Below are positions 19,501 to 28,375 of a DNA stretch of 64,000 nt, piece by piece. Position 1 is the stretch's first letter, and each line of letters opens with the position of its first letter. This DNA comes from Phytomonas francai (Eukaryota; Euglenozoa; Kinetoplastea; Trypanosomatida; Trypanosomatidae). The DNA lies in assembly GCA_001766655.1 (NCBI GenBank), contig MJCC01000008.1:257491-321490 (forward strand). Reading direction: 5' to 3'. The notes beneath the pieces were generated by a model that made no database searches, was not told where the DNA came from, and saw nothing but the letters and a program-made list of their open reading frames with translations. Both the position numbers and the translations under genes were made by a program.

Positions 19501-22192
19501 AGGCCTCACAGAGTCCTTGCCACTGAATCGTGTGGCTTCTTTTCTTTCTGAGAGCGTCCCAGAGGCGAATAAGGCCAATCGCGGTTTTGAGCAGGTTGCC
19601 ATGGCCGCCGCCGTCGTTCACTTTATCAACGCAGTGATCTGTATTCAGATGTGCAAGCATCCAAGGGCCCAGCAAGCAACCCGTGGGTCTGGGTCCTCTC
19701 GCCTGGGCCCGACACCCCCAGCAGATAGCCCTGGCAATTCTAGTTTTGCTAAAATCAACGATAAATGCGATACCACACCACTCCTAAAAAGTTCCCAGAC
19801 CGTGCCCACGGATACCATTGACCTCGTACTGCGGCACGGCTCTGAGCTGCTCGGACGTGTGGTTCGCTGCTACGAGGAGCTTGGCCGTCGAGTTCACCAC
19901 GTCGCAGGGGCGCCAATGCAAGAATGGCAGATGACGTTGTCTGCGCCGTCGTTAAGTACGATGCTCCCCTCCACGACGCTATCCTTGGCCACAGCAAACG
20001 GTCTCCGAACTGTCGACCCCCAGCTGACAATCTCGCAGCTTCAGCTTCGGCGCAAGCAGTTGTGGAATCACCACCCAACGCTTTCTTGGGTTGAGGCCTC
20101 TCGCCTCGGGGCTGCTGCTCCGACGACGGGCTACCCCTCCTCACGGCAAAACCCCTTCCACACAGAGGCGTTGCCGAACCCCATTGAGGTGGAGGAAAGC
20201 GTCTGCCGGGTGGTGTGCCCACTTGTACTCGGCGAGGCGTACTGCTTTATTGGCTCTAGCGACGACGCTACGCTGAATCTTATGGCCTCAACGTTGGAGG
20301 CTGTACGACGCATGGCGGTCGCCTTGGAAGGCACGCTCTGGTTGAGTGCAAATGAACCCGAGTCGGGCGGCCGCATCTTTTTGGCGCGCTACTTTGAAAT
20401 GCTGCGGGATACTATCGAATGGGTCACTCAGTGTAAGCCTACCGCTCCCTTGCTGACGAGGCCGCTCTGGGACTGCACGCGGCAATGCCTGAAGCTAATG
20501 AACACCGTATCGCGCGTTTTGGAATCCTTTTCGTTGGGTAGCGGCCAGAGGCTCGAGGTGGATGCGCCGACGCGGCGCGCGCTGTATCGCCTTCTGGAGT
20601 TTATGCGGGAAAATACAAAAGACCTTGCACTTCTCAATTCTTGCCTGAATGTCATTGCGACACTAGGAAGGGAAGACAATACCGGGGTAGACTTTGGAGA
20701 TAGGATTTTCTTTATCCTAGCTGACGTGTTATTTGAGGAGGAACGGCAAAACGATGTGGTGATTGGACCAGGGCACCTGGCTTTCTTGGAAGGGTGCATT
20801 AAAATCTTCGAATGTCTCGCACCAAACTCGTGCCCTCTTCTCGTTTTAGCACCATTATTACCCTGTCTCTTTCGAAGGGCTACCGAGGTTTCCTTTTCGA
20901 TTGTAGCGAACTCACCGGGAGACATTCACACTTTGTACTTTTCCTTGGCGCTGCGCTGCATGAGGGATGCACTGCTCAAGACACGAACTCTGGGGACGCT
21001 TTCCCTGCTTCCACTAGAAAATGTTATGTCGATGATGGACTCCTTGAATGTATACTCCACAACCTTTACTTTGGATTCCACCCTCACCTATCGCCGCCAG
21101 AGTTGGCATATCGTGTGGTGCAACCTTCTGGAGCTGCTTTCCACCGCCATATCTACGCTCTCTGGAAACTTTGAATCCAATGAGGATGCAACATCCAGTC
21201 ATTCTGTGGCGCAGCGCGCGCAACTCGAGTTGATTGGAATGAGGTTACCACATTTTCCGCGTTTCTTAGTGGCACTAGGTGGCTTTTCCGAGGCCGTGAG
21301 GCCAAACCATGCACCCGCGCCGTTGTTTTACTGGGATGTAGAGGAGTTAGAGCTGTGTGTCCGGCTGGTAGCGCAGTTATCGATCTTGGTCCGCCCCATG
21401 TCGTCACTGGCCCCTTTGATCCAGCAGTGCTTTCTTCGGATCCACCGTTACCAGCTTCACAGCTTTCACACCACCTCTAGCAATGATCCTGTTACCCTTC
21501 AGTCGGAAAAGAACACGATCCGGAATGTCTTGGTACGTGCCGTGCAAAATCAGCTGACCTTTTTCATCCTCCAGCCCTTCCACGGCGCCCCTTTTCTCAT
21601 CAGCGAAAGGGGTGAGGGGCGCGCGGTCCTTGCGGGCCTTTCCTCCCAAAGCGACAGAAGCCCAGGCAGACCTGCAACGACGCGGGAAGCGATGGTCTCC
21701 GGGACAACTGGGGAGAAGCCCGCGCTCACCTTTGATGTCCTCTGGCGCTTTATCTCGCACGAGTTTCACATCATCCGGCGCTCGAGGTCCGCGTTGAAGG
21801 GTCGTCCGCTCGAGACGACGCCTTCCGTCGAGTCGAGCCTGACGCGGTCGCCCAGCCACGTGCACGACGGGGAGAGCTGCGTGGAGGACGACCTCGCGGG
21901 GCCTGACGTCCTCGTCGGCATGCCGGCGGAGCAGCAGGGCCTGCACCTGGAGAACATCCAAATGGCACTGGTGCTCTACACTTTGGCGGCGGAGGAGCTG
22001 GGCCGGGGCGATGGGTGCGTGGAGTTCGCCGCCGGGGCACCCCAGAAGAGGGAACTGAGAGTGTGCACCGAAAAGCTACTGCACGTTCTAGGGAACATCA
22101 TGCATGAGATGAAGCGAATGGGCTCACCGCATCGGCTGAATATGCTGGACTCGATTTGTGAGCGCCTAAACGCAACTATTCCGGGATTGTAA
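16553..22192 (+). CDS. Very large alpha-helical protein, candidate inner-ring nucleoporin (Nup192/Nup205-like)
   Basis: 1879 residues from the first ATG; the frame opens at 16538 only with GTG. No catalytic motif, membrane segment or signal is visible; the chain reads as continuous helical repeats with a few Ser/Pro-rich loops (about 425-480, 1020-1060). The extreme N terminus, with SFLESVAFLLDDADISSPQF, and a segment around 195-275 with LLVLYVDTLFYFSFHLNETE and a following tyrosine-isoleucine region, recall the N-terminal half of Nup205/Nup192 in spacing and character. Size also fits, and kinetoplastids have two such large inner-ring nucleoporins. The match is by eye and weak; other large HEAT/ARM-type scaffolds are possible. 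GC rises in the 19.1-20.6 kb and 21.6-22 kb parts. Confidence 0.5.
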   Translation: MLSEFNVDPDERRSFLESVAFLLDDADISSPQFHAVISLFVIDENTPDEVYGESFSKVDRLVEAMIGKSSFTSELSMEKNLDLFVKDNFIDAFFAKNVQAERTHAEDTGWDKRHPGFVLTNLSADEERCYCRHVREMSVLLAILQRPPAMFMSGGFPLLYRKLMQRLKADNLIDVLVARIERVQKGLQSALRPGAGTLLKQLLVLYVDTLFYFSFHLNETEKESLITGESLNRMTYIANNLCATGRSAPSTLQRSSLVLICVVVKHISRIPLATLQYLLEGSLFERSSQTYLLNFILLAAVPSYSLKNADPSVERWLRQALELLRQCTTYDFEVDNVFSREGLYARQHTFLIKRILGATFEKFWTHISSFWWTCCSMPALISIARSYFIYAFTWSRIPPGALAFLEFIRFHLRACACLPSACSDATQGRGKAQLLTCEEGTDGEMDRSGFLHVSQPSSCFPDKEQVGLMAPEFGDQPAAATPLNFDTAEARCVFFLALYSYTSAALLFHCDCLKDADEIFFLSLTHRPPAPGEDADTASPLPSVSTSNRTTSKLPLPAPPLWKGDELNLLSQCMEYLIREFTSMPLTASPPQHMHGSFYDAAVSLLYAILLLFPREKGLANSIANRDLFDLFVQLLLHHLKYDALFIERQDVNVLRMLLSLLQVHFDALSSLSCMAAKLLTESIATPFSKGFAIAVNLAMLHLTAYANLCQRAEERMISPNRLLFFLTDLRRGVLSGSLEAVQFFACLMVRLKETVETVGFRTQIMLEETTQEKAKFMIEQLFEGTAGLIRVYQTGSLSLCGYSTFNIIELSLTVILEIMRVCGEFSLVSTSLLPSMEGCNDGNEVPVSYVLLSLLAAPTFPPCLPAAQLLGVALQRGHALLPALSSNLLGHTVRALSASLHNALRTKIGTPGNAIRLEVLSVMGRCDLATLQFLKGPDSLPANREAVEPADLAISKVLSEIVLHEGASSTEKSSALELLVALGLTESLPLNRVASFLSESVPEANKANRGFEQVAMAAAVVHFINAVICIQMCKHPRAQQATRGSGSSRLGPTPPADSPGNSSFAKINDKCDTTPLLKSSQTVPTDTIDLVLRHGSELLGRVVRCYEELGRRVHHVAGAPMQEWQMTLSAPSLSTMLPSTTLSLATANGLRTVDPQLTISQLQLRRKQLWNHHPTLSWVEASRLGAAAPTTGYPSSRQNPFHTEALPNPIEVEESVCRVVCPLVLGEAYCFIGSSDDATLNLMASTLEAVRRMAVALEGTLWLSANEPESGGRIFLARYFEMLRDTIEWVTQCKPTAPLLTRPLWDCTRQCLKLMNTVSRVLESFSLGSGQRLEVDAPTRRALYRLLEFMRENTKDLALLNSCLNVIATLGREDNTGVDFGDRIFFILADVLFEEERQNDVVIGPGHLAFLEGCIKIFECLAPNSCPLLVLAPLLPCLFRRATEVSFSIVANSPGDIHTLYFSLALRCMRDALLKTRTLGTLSLLPLENVMSMMDSLNVYSTTFTLDSTLTYRRQSWHIVWCNLLELLSTAISTLSGNFESNEDATSSHSVAQRAQLELIGMRLPHFPRFLVALGGFSEAVRPNHAPAPLFYWDVEELELCVRLVAQLSILVRPMSSLAPLIQQCFLRIHRYQLHSFHTTSSNDPVTLQSEKNTIRNVLVRAVQNQLTFFILQPFHGAPFLISERGEGRAVLAGLSSQSDRSPGRPATTREAMVSGTTGEKPALTFDVLWRFISHEFHIIRRSRSALKGRPLETTPSVESSLTRSPSHVHDGESCVEDDLAGPDVLVGMPAEQQGLHLENIQMALVLYTLAAEELGRGDGCVEFAAGAPQKRELRVCTEKLLHVLGNIMHEMKRMGSPHRLNMLDSICERLNATIPGL

Positions 22193-22565
22193 GCAGGGGA
22201 TTTTTTTTTTTGACTTTCTATGTTGTTAATGATGCTGCGTGTGCAATTAAGAGTTTAGAATTGGAATAATACTCGGCCGGATGTTCCTCTCTTTTCTTTG
22301 CCTTTTTTTATAAGAGTAATGGGTTAAGTTTTTTCCCCACTCTAAAATTGGGTTCACCTCCCATTTGATGCTTTACCCCTCTCTTTCACTTCCTTTGTCC
22401 CTTTTCCCTTTTCTCCCACGCATGTTTGCGACAATTAAAGCTTCTTGATTATTAACAGACACCCTCACGAAGTGGGATCTGAAGTAACAAAGGGTATTAG
22501 GCACTGTGAGAAAAGAAATAAAAGGGAAAGGTGGTCAGAGGGGGTGACGTGTAAAGCTTGATAAA
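22193..22565. other. Intergenic
   Basis: About 370 bases with T runs and a C/T-rich segment (22375-22420) that may provide the splice acceptor of the next gene. Nothing else seen. Confidence 0.6.
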
Positions 22566-23708
22566 ATGCTCGCCTTACCGAAAGTGCTGCTGATGGGGCT
22601 GCGCAAATCTGGCAAAAGCAGCATCCAAAAAGTTGTCTTTGAAGGCATGCAGCCACACGAATCTGTCAACCTTCCCACAACCGTGCAGCCTACTAAACGC
22701 ACCGTGCACTCGAATGATTTCGTAACCTTCGATGTCTGGGATTTTCCTGGACAAAATGACCCCTTTGATGAAAAAAATAACGCGAACCGCTACGATGTTA
22801 ACCAGCTTTTAGAGAACTGTGGTGTGATTGTATTTGTGCTGGATTGCCGTGAGCTTGTCGACGACGCGCGTGTGCGGCTGCTCGACACGATTTGTGCCGC
22901 CTATCGCTATAACCCAGATCTTTGCGTGGAGGTCTTTATCCACAAAGTTGACGCCTTGAGCGAAGACCACCAGGTCGACCTACTAGCTAGCCTGCAGCGT
23001 CGTGTTGAGGAGGAGGTCAAGCAGCAGTTGGAAAACACAACCCCACCAAAGCTCAACTTTAACCTCACCTCCATCTACGACCACTCAGTCTTTCAAGCCT
23101 TCTCGCTTGTTGTACAGAGGCTGATCAAGGTCAAACTCCCCTTCATCAATGAGCTGCTCCAAATGCTAAATAGCAACAGCAACGTCTCCCTGAGCTACTT
23201 GTTTCTTAGCCGCTCTAAAATTTACATCGCAGTTGACGAGCGAACTCGTTTAAAGGCGAGGACCTATGATTTATGTAGTGATGCCATAGAAGTTGTGGTC
23301 AGGATGAGCCAGATCTACGCCCCCTCGCGTAGCACCTTGCATAATTTAAAGAATGACTCGAATATTGTGGCCTCGCGCCGTGCAACTCATGGTGAGATTA
23401 CGTACTCGCACGAGTTAGATGATAATGCGATGCGGGCGCCAAAGGATATCACGAGCATGAATTGCAGCTTCGCGAAAGCGGTTCATTCGGATGAGGATGA
23501 AGAACGCATTGCTTTGCTTGAGCGGGGTGCACGGGCTGTGATTCAACTTAATAATGACGATATTATTTACGTCAGGGAGTTGCCAAGCTCCTTGACTATT
23601 GTCCTCATGATAAAGCGGAAAGACATGGAGTATAGGGCCCTTATTGATCGGAATGTGGATGAATTTTATACAGCTGCTTATAGTATTTTTACCTCCACAC
23701 CCACCTAA
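22566..23708 (+). CDS. RagC/RagD-type GTPase (Gtr2 family)
   Basis: 380 residues. Rag GTPases act as RagA/B-RagC/D heterodimers that signal amino-acid sufficiency to TORC1 at lysosome-like membranes. The G domain is clear: P-loop GLRKSGKS at 11-18, WDFPGQ (G3) at 58-63, and HKVD (G4) at 126-129 followed by LSEDH. MGLRKSGKSSIQKVVF and EVFIHKVD are typical of the C/D rather than A/B branch. The C-terminal half (about 200-375) corresponds to the roadblock-like dimerisation region, with a poorly conserved linker of about 50 residues. Length matches Gtr2/RagC. The partner RagA is not in this window. The next locus is a decayed gene. Confidence 0.92.
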   Translation: MLALPKVLLMGLRKSGKSSIQKVVFEGMQPHESVNLPTTVQPTKRTVHSNDFVTFDVWDFPGQNDPFDEKNNANRYDVNQLLENCGVIVFVLDCRELVDDARVRLLDTICAAYRYNPDLCVEVFIHKVDALSEDHQVDLLASLQRRVEEEVKQQLENTTPPKLNFNLTSIYDHSVFQAFSLVVQRLIKVKLPFINELLQMLNSNSNVSLSYLFLSRSKIYIAVDERTRLKARTYDLCSDAIEVVVRMSQIYAPSRSTLHNLKNDSNIVASRRATHGEITYSHELDDNAMRAPKDITSMNCSFAKAVHSDEDEERIALLERGARAVIQLNNDDIIYVRELPSSLTIVLMIKRKDMEYRALIDRNVDEFYTAAYSIFTSTPT

Positions 23709-23897
23709 GGAAGAAAATGGGCATTTTGTGTGTTTCTATTGCTACTTCCGTTTTCATATAATCCATCAGTGTGAGAAAGAGTGATACTCGGGTAGGGGCG
23801 GGCGCAAAACTATCGTCCACCTTTCTCTGCCCAGCCCATGAAAAAGCCTGATGTTGTCCGATGTTACTCTACCTTCTCTTCATTTTCCATCTTATCC

Positions 23898-24212
23898 CTA
23901 TTTTTTTTTTAAATGTGTTTCTTCCCATCTACGGCGAAAGTATCGAAATAGGTCATTGAAGTTATCATCGCACATATGGAGGCCGTAGGTACGCACGTTT
24001 GTCCGCTTAACCTCTTCATATGAGGCACACCGATGGAGGCGTTCCCCCCGATCGGAACGAGCTGTGGTCGCTTTGCAGATATGTGGCGCTTTCTTGAAAG
24101 CCTCGATACAAGTTTTGATCTTGTCGTGAGGGAGTGCCAGTCGCTTTAGGAGCATCTCGTGTTCGCCAGCTACCGACAAGAAGCGCTTTCTCAGTGCGTC
24201 TTGAAAAAAACA
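23898..24212 (-). pseudogene. Inverted gene fragment, unknown
   Basis: A minus-strand frame is open from 24212 down to a TAG at 23898-23900, about 104 codons. Its product is coding-like: mixed charged/hydrophobic composition, with LLKRLALPHDKIKTCIEAF and, further on, FNDLFRYFRRRWEE. It is the only minus-strand frame in the window that looks real without a + strand gene opposite it. It abuts the decayed + strand gene starting near 24217, so it may be the 5' part of that gene turned around by an inversion. No family recognised. Confidence 0.3.
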
Positions 24213-24216
24213 CTAA

Positions 24217-26043
24217 TTCAAGGTGCTACGCTACGGGGTGGTCTTGGATGCCGAGTAGCACCTGGTGCTGTTGGAGGCCCCGCGCGACTGTGCGGACTCT
24301 GACGAAAAAATCAAGCGCGTGCGAAATGCCATCCTCCCGTTTTCTGACCAAGACACCGCCAATCCAACCTTTGAGCACTCCCTGATGCGGGAGTACAACC
24401 TTGTTGTGGTCCAGTTACCATCTGAAGAAGAGGTAAAACCGAAGCAGGGTGCCCACGCGGAGTCCAAGGTTCTCTTCCGGCTTGTATTTCGCAACGAAGC
24501 CTATCTAGAGACAGGATTGGCTCCCAAGTGCGAGGTGTTCCCCTTACTCCGTCTTCACGGGGTGTTTGTATCGTATCACTACTATGATATGGTGAAAGAC
24601 GTCTACCGCAGTCAAGTAATCGGTCCATCTGACGTCAACCCCTCTGTCCAGCACGCAGCGTCTTTAACGCGACGCGTCTACGGGATCGTATTAAAATAAT
24701 TTCGAGGGAGCCTGGAATTATTCAGAAATGGCGCGCTGGTGCCTTTGACATATCATACTACGACATTAAAAAGGTATCTGAGGAATGCGTGAACTTGCGT
24801 CAGCGTGATACAAATTGCGTGCGTATGATTCTCAGGCCCTGTCGACGTGCAGAAAATAACCTTCAGGATAATGAGCTGCGCGCCTTTAAACCGCACGAAA
24901 GCACCTATATGAATGCGCAACGCGTATATCGCACCCCTGCAGCAGAATGCCTTCGGCAGTGGGGCTTAAAAGGTCTCATAACCGCCGAGCTCCTCAATGT
25001 TCACGCGCTGCTGCTGGAACTGGATACTACGCTAGTTCTTGGTCAGTGTGCGGGCATGTTGTGGGATACCGATGAGGCCAGCACAGAAGATTGTAGCAAT
25101 GAGGTGAAATTTCACATATGCAAAGTCGTCCTGGAAACAATTGAGGATTACTTACAACACAGTGGCGTGATCTGGCGGGTAACCCCGGCCGTTTGCGAGG
25201 AGCGCCATTTCCGTATGGTCCAGACCTGTCGCGACATTCTTCACATTATCCAAGAAAGCAAAACCCTTCGTGAATTAGAGATGCTTGAGAAGTGCCATTG
25301 TGAGTTGAGGAAGGACAAAACGGAGGAGGAGGAGGAGGAGGAGGCTCCGGAACGGCTTCCGCAGCAGGGGCAGCAGCAGATATCTCACAGCGGGGCGCTG
25401 GTCGCAGCACCAAATTCGTCCGCTATGCTTATCCCATACAATCCGGCTGCGGCTGTACCGTCAATGAACAATTTGTTTATTTCGACTAAGCCATCGTCTA
25501 CGGTCTTGGAGAAAGCCGAGCGAGATGGACTCCGGATAAGTGACGGAAAACTTTACTCTGTCTTCAGAAAACTTTGCAACTGCATGCTGACACCATCCCT
25601 TTGAAGGAGATTGTGCAACTTTTCGTGCAAAAATTTGATGAAAAGGGCGAAAATAATAAAAAGTTCTTTTGGGGGGAGCATCCCTTTCTGGTGCTAGACT
25701 ACTGCGGGGTCCCATCGGATGAAAAGCGTGTGAAGCGGTTTGTGATGGGGTTTTGCTTGAAGAAATACACTAGGAAACGCTCTATCTCGCTGCAAGAGAC
25801 CTCTGTTCCAATGAAAGAGAAGCCCCTTGCGCTGAACTACGCTGAGTTTTCAATGACGATGCTTGCGCTTGCGTATTTGTGGCGCTTGATTATTTCTCCT
25901 CTATGGTATTTCTGCAAAAGATATGTGCGGTGGTCGATGCTAATCTTGGGTTAACGGAATCAGACTTCCAAAACGAAGTCTTTTTTAAATCTCGCTTTAG
26001 TAAAGCTATTCGTCCACATGCGTTAGATTTTCTCAATGTATAA
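24217..26043 (+). pseudogene. Decayed gene downstream of RagC/D, unknown family
   Basis: Four consecutive coding-like segments in different frames. 24217-24699: opens KVLRYGVVLDAE, has a TAG at 24256-24258, then continues to TAA. About 24660-25604: includes DRIKIISREPGIIQKW and NVHALLLELDTTLVL, with a polyglutamate run near 25325-25352. About 25580-25954: VQLFVQKFDEKG and FLVLDYCGVPSDEK. About 25880-26043: DYFSSMVFLQKICAVVDAN, ending FLNV-stop. Each switch shifts the frame in the same direction. The joined length would be about 600 residues, and no ATG start survives. Because neighbouring multi-kilobase frames are intact, sequencing error is a poor explanation. A faint resemblance of the third segment to the C terminus of NPRL2 is too weak to name the gene. 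Confidence 0.65.
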
Positions 26044-27142
26044 TTATATTTGTACATGCATGTTTAAGAATATTTAGGTGTTATCGGTTTGTGCAAATGA
26101 CAAAAGAACAATGCTTTTGGAGAAGAGGAGTGAATTGAAGTGTATATGCGTATGTGTTTCCCTTAATTTTATTCTTATTTTCCCCTCTCCATTGATAGTA
26201 TTTAATCATAAAAAATATGTCGACCGAGTACTGGAATTACCGTTTATATTGTCACTCAATACTTTATTATCACCATATTATTCATCCCCAAAAATCTACC
26301 TCTTTCTTTTTAGCTCTTTTTCTCTGTTCAGTCATGTTGTTTTTAGAACGGATACTCTCTGGATTTGCTCGGGGTTATCCCATTCATCGATGCATTTAGT
26401 CCTCATCGTTTCCGAAGATTGATTAGTTTTTCCACAAAATCCCCTTCCCCCTTTTTTTTTTTTAGCATCATAGCGTTACTCTAAAAGGTATGGAATGGTT
26501 TCATGAGCAGATTACGTCTGAGGATGTTGTATTTTTTCACAGGTACTGATATTCCTCTGTAAAAATCTGCAAGAGTATAATTTCTGTATGTGTACTTCTG
26601 TGGATGTTTGTGCGAGTGTGAGGGTTTGCGTGATATGGAATCCGAAATGACTGAAATTAATCCTATTAATATTGACTCAGCCTAACATTATCGAGTGGCA
26701 TTTCTATCCTTTAAAGTGATGATGAGAATAATAATATCTGATTCGGCGAATTTTGAATAGCCGTGCTAGACATCGTTCTGAAGACAAAACATCATGAACG
26801 TATCGAGAAACTGAGCTTTAACAGGAAGGGTGGTTACTCGTTGATGTAGGCGCTGCTGAGTACTTGCGTATTTGGTTAGTTTGATATCTGATCCAAAACA
26901 AGTTTCTTTTCTTAGATGATGTGCGTGGGCAAATGAAACTAGATTGCAATGGGAGATGCCCATTGACAAAGGACCTTTTTCTTTTACATGTATAACTCCA
27001 TCCATCCACCGCTTGGTCTTCGATCTTAGAGTTTAGAGTTTAGCTTTTCCGTTTTTTTTTTTTTTACTTACTTGCTATCGCTCACTTTCAATTTTTTAAA
27101 GCATCTTTTTTGGAAGAAAGTCTGCAAAATCCATCCGACCCA
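26044..27142. other. Intergenic with an orphan splice acceptor
   Basis: About 1.1 kb, AT-rich. It contains a strong pyrimidine-AG motif at 26441-26465 with no gene close behind it, and a T run at about 27051-27065 that probably serves the next gene. No frame beyond AT-rich noise. Confidence 0.55.
26441..26465 (+). promoter_or_regulatory. Orphan trans-splice acceptor-like site
   Basis: Four C, two T, five C and about thirteen T ending in TTTAG at 26465. The first ATG after it (26490) opens only 19 codons; the next real gene starts 680 bases away. Confidence 0.4.
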
Positions 27143-28375
27143 ATGCAAGAAAACAATGCTGCTCCCGGAGCCGTTTCCGCGCGCTGCTTGGCCCGCCAAT
27201 CGCGTAGCGGTACGGCGGTTGCGAAGCTGATACGCGGGGAGAAGCTCGAGGAGGACGCGAAGGCGCAGCCCGCGCCGCGGAAGTCCATGAAGAAGACGAA
27301 GTTCACGGACCCCTCGGAGTTCCTGGCGGGCCCGGGGCAGCCCGGCCAGATCACGCACGGCCCGCGCCGCTTCCACGCGGCGAACAAGGACACGGTGGGG
27401 AAGATGCTGCTGGACGACTTCATCATGGGCAATCAGGGCGCCATCGTCGTCGATGATCGCTCGCGCTGCAAGCAGATGAGCGCGAAGTCGCACCTGAGCC
27501 ACCTCACGAGCGTGTGCGGGGTCACCGAGGAGCCGGCGCCGTTCCGCACGCAGATCCACATCGACGCCGCCGCGCGCGCGACCGGGGTGCCGTACTCGCT
27601 GGACAACGACCCCCGCCCGGCGCCCGGCCCCGACCGCGCGGGCCGCCGCCTCTTCAAGAACGACGCCGCGATGCGGAACCTGCTGCTGGGGCTGGACGAG
27701 GCCGGGCAGCCGGCGGCCCCCCTGCCGCCCCCGTCCGCCTCCCGCGCCCGCGCGAACGCGTCCGTGGATGTGCTGAACCTCGGCAAGTACGACGCGCGCG
27801 CGCTGCGCGAGGTGCGGCCGACGACGATCCAGCACGGGCCGCGGCGCTGCGACCCTCCGGAGCTCCCCCCGCGGCCCCGCCCGCAGATCCGCCCGATGAA
27901 CGTCGCGGCGAAGGAGGAGCACGACATCCTCGGGACGGGGCGCGGGGGGAAGGCGGTGCCGGTGATGCCCTCCGGAAAGGGCCGCGGCGTCGCTCGGCCG
28001 CCCGAGCGCAACGAAATCTTCGGCGGCGTCGTCGTCCCGGCTGCGACGGAAAAGGGGGCTGCGACGGCTGTCACGAAAAAGGCGGCTGTGACGGTTGTGA
28101 CGAAAAAGGGGGCTGTGACGGCTGTGACGGGGGGGGCCGCCCAGCGGCCTGCGAGTGGCTCCCGCGCGACGATCTACCCGAGCAACCCGGACCTCCTGCG
28201 GTACTACGACCCCGCCTTGGACGGCCCCGCCGAGCCCGTGGCGCAGCGGAAGCAGGGCAACCGCAGCAACCTCGAGAGCGACCACGACGCCCCGCTGCAC
28301 GCGAGCGTAAAGGCGAAGGGTCTCTTTCACGACCGCTACGTGCGCGATACCCCAGGGCTGCTCGAGTACGCCTAG
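27143..28375 (+). CDS. GC-rich basic protein of unknown function with short repeats
   Basis: 410 residues from the first ATG; the TTG at 27110 is not a plausible eukaryotic start. I do not recognise the family. The protein is basic, Pro/Ala/Arg-rich and mostly without hydrophobic core. It repeats short motifs: HGPRR appears near residues 62 and 229 (ITHGPRRFH and IQHGPRRCD). A run of three to four VTKK-type units occurs near 293-316, from an imperfect 27-30 base DNA repeat at about 28045-28125. Such spaced short motifs recall microtubule- or axoneme-decorating proteins, which is speculation. The whole gene is a GC-rich island with G/C-ended codons, which explains the 446-codon antisense frame opposite. 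Confidence 0.65.
   Translation: MQENNAAPGAVSARCLARQSRSGTAVAKLIRGEKLEEDAKAQPAPRKSMKKTKFTDPSEFLAGPGQPGQITHGPRRFHAANKDTVGKMLLDDFIMGNQGAIVVDDRSRCKQMSAKSHLSHLTSVCGVTEEPAPFRTQIHIDAAARATGVPYSLDNDPRPAPGPDRAGRRLFKNDAAMRNLLLGLDEAGQPAAPLPPPSASRARANASVDVLNLGKYDARALREVRPTTIQHGPRRCDPPELPPRPRPQIRPMNVAAKEEHDILGTGRGGKAVPVMPSGKGRGVARPPERNEIFGGVVVPAATEKGAATAVTKKAAVTVVTKKGAVTAVTGGAAQRPASGSRATIYPSNPDLLRYYDPALDGPAEPVAQRKQGNRSNLESDHDAPLHASVKAKGLFHDRYVRDTPGLLEYA

Noticed and set aside
24147..24258. Stop codon reassignment to explain internal TAGs
   Set aside because: All other long frames avoid all three stops internally and end at TAA, TAG or TGA as normal terminators, so local decay is the simpler reading.
25574..25954. 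Naming the decayed gene NPRL2
   Set aside because: Only a faint pattern in one segment; the other segments do not resemble NPRL2.
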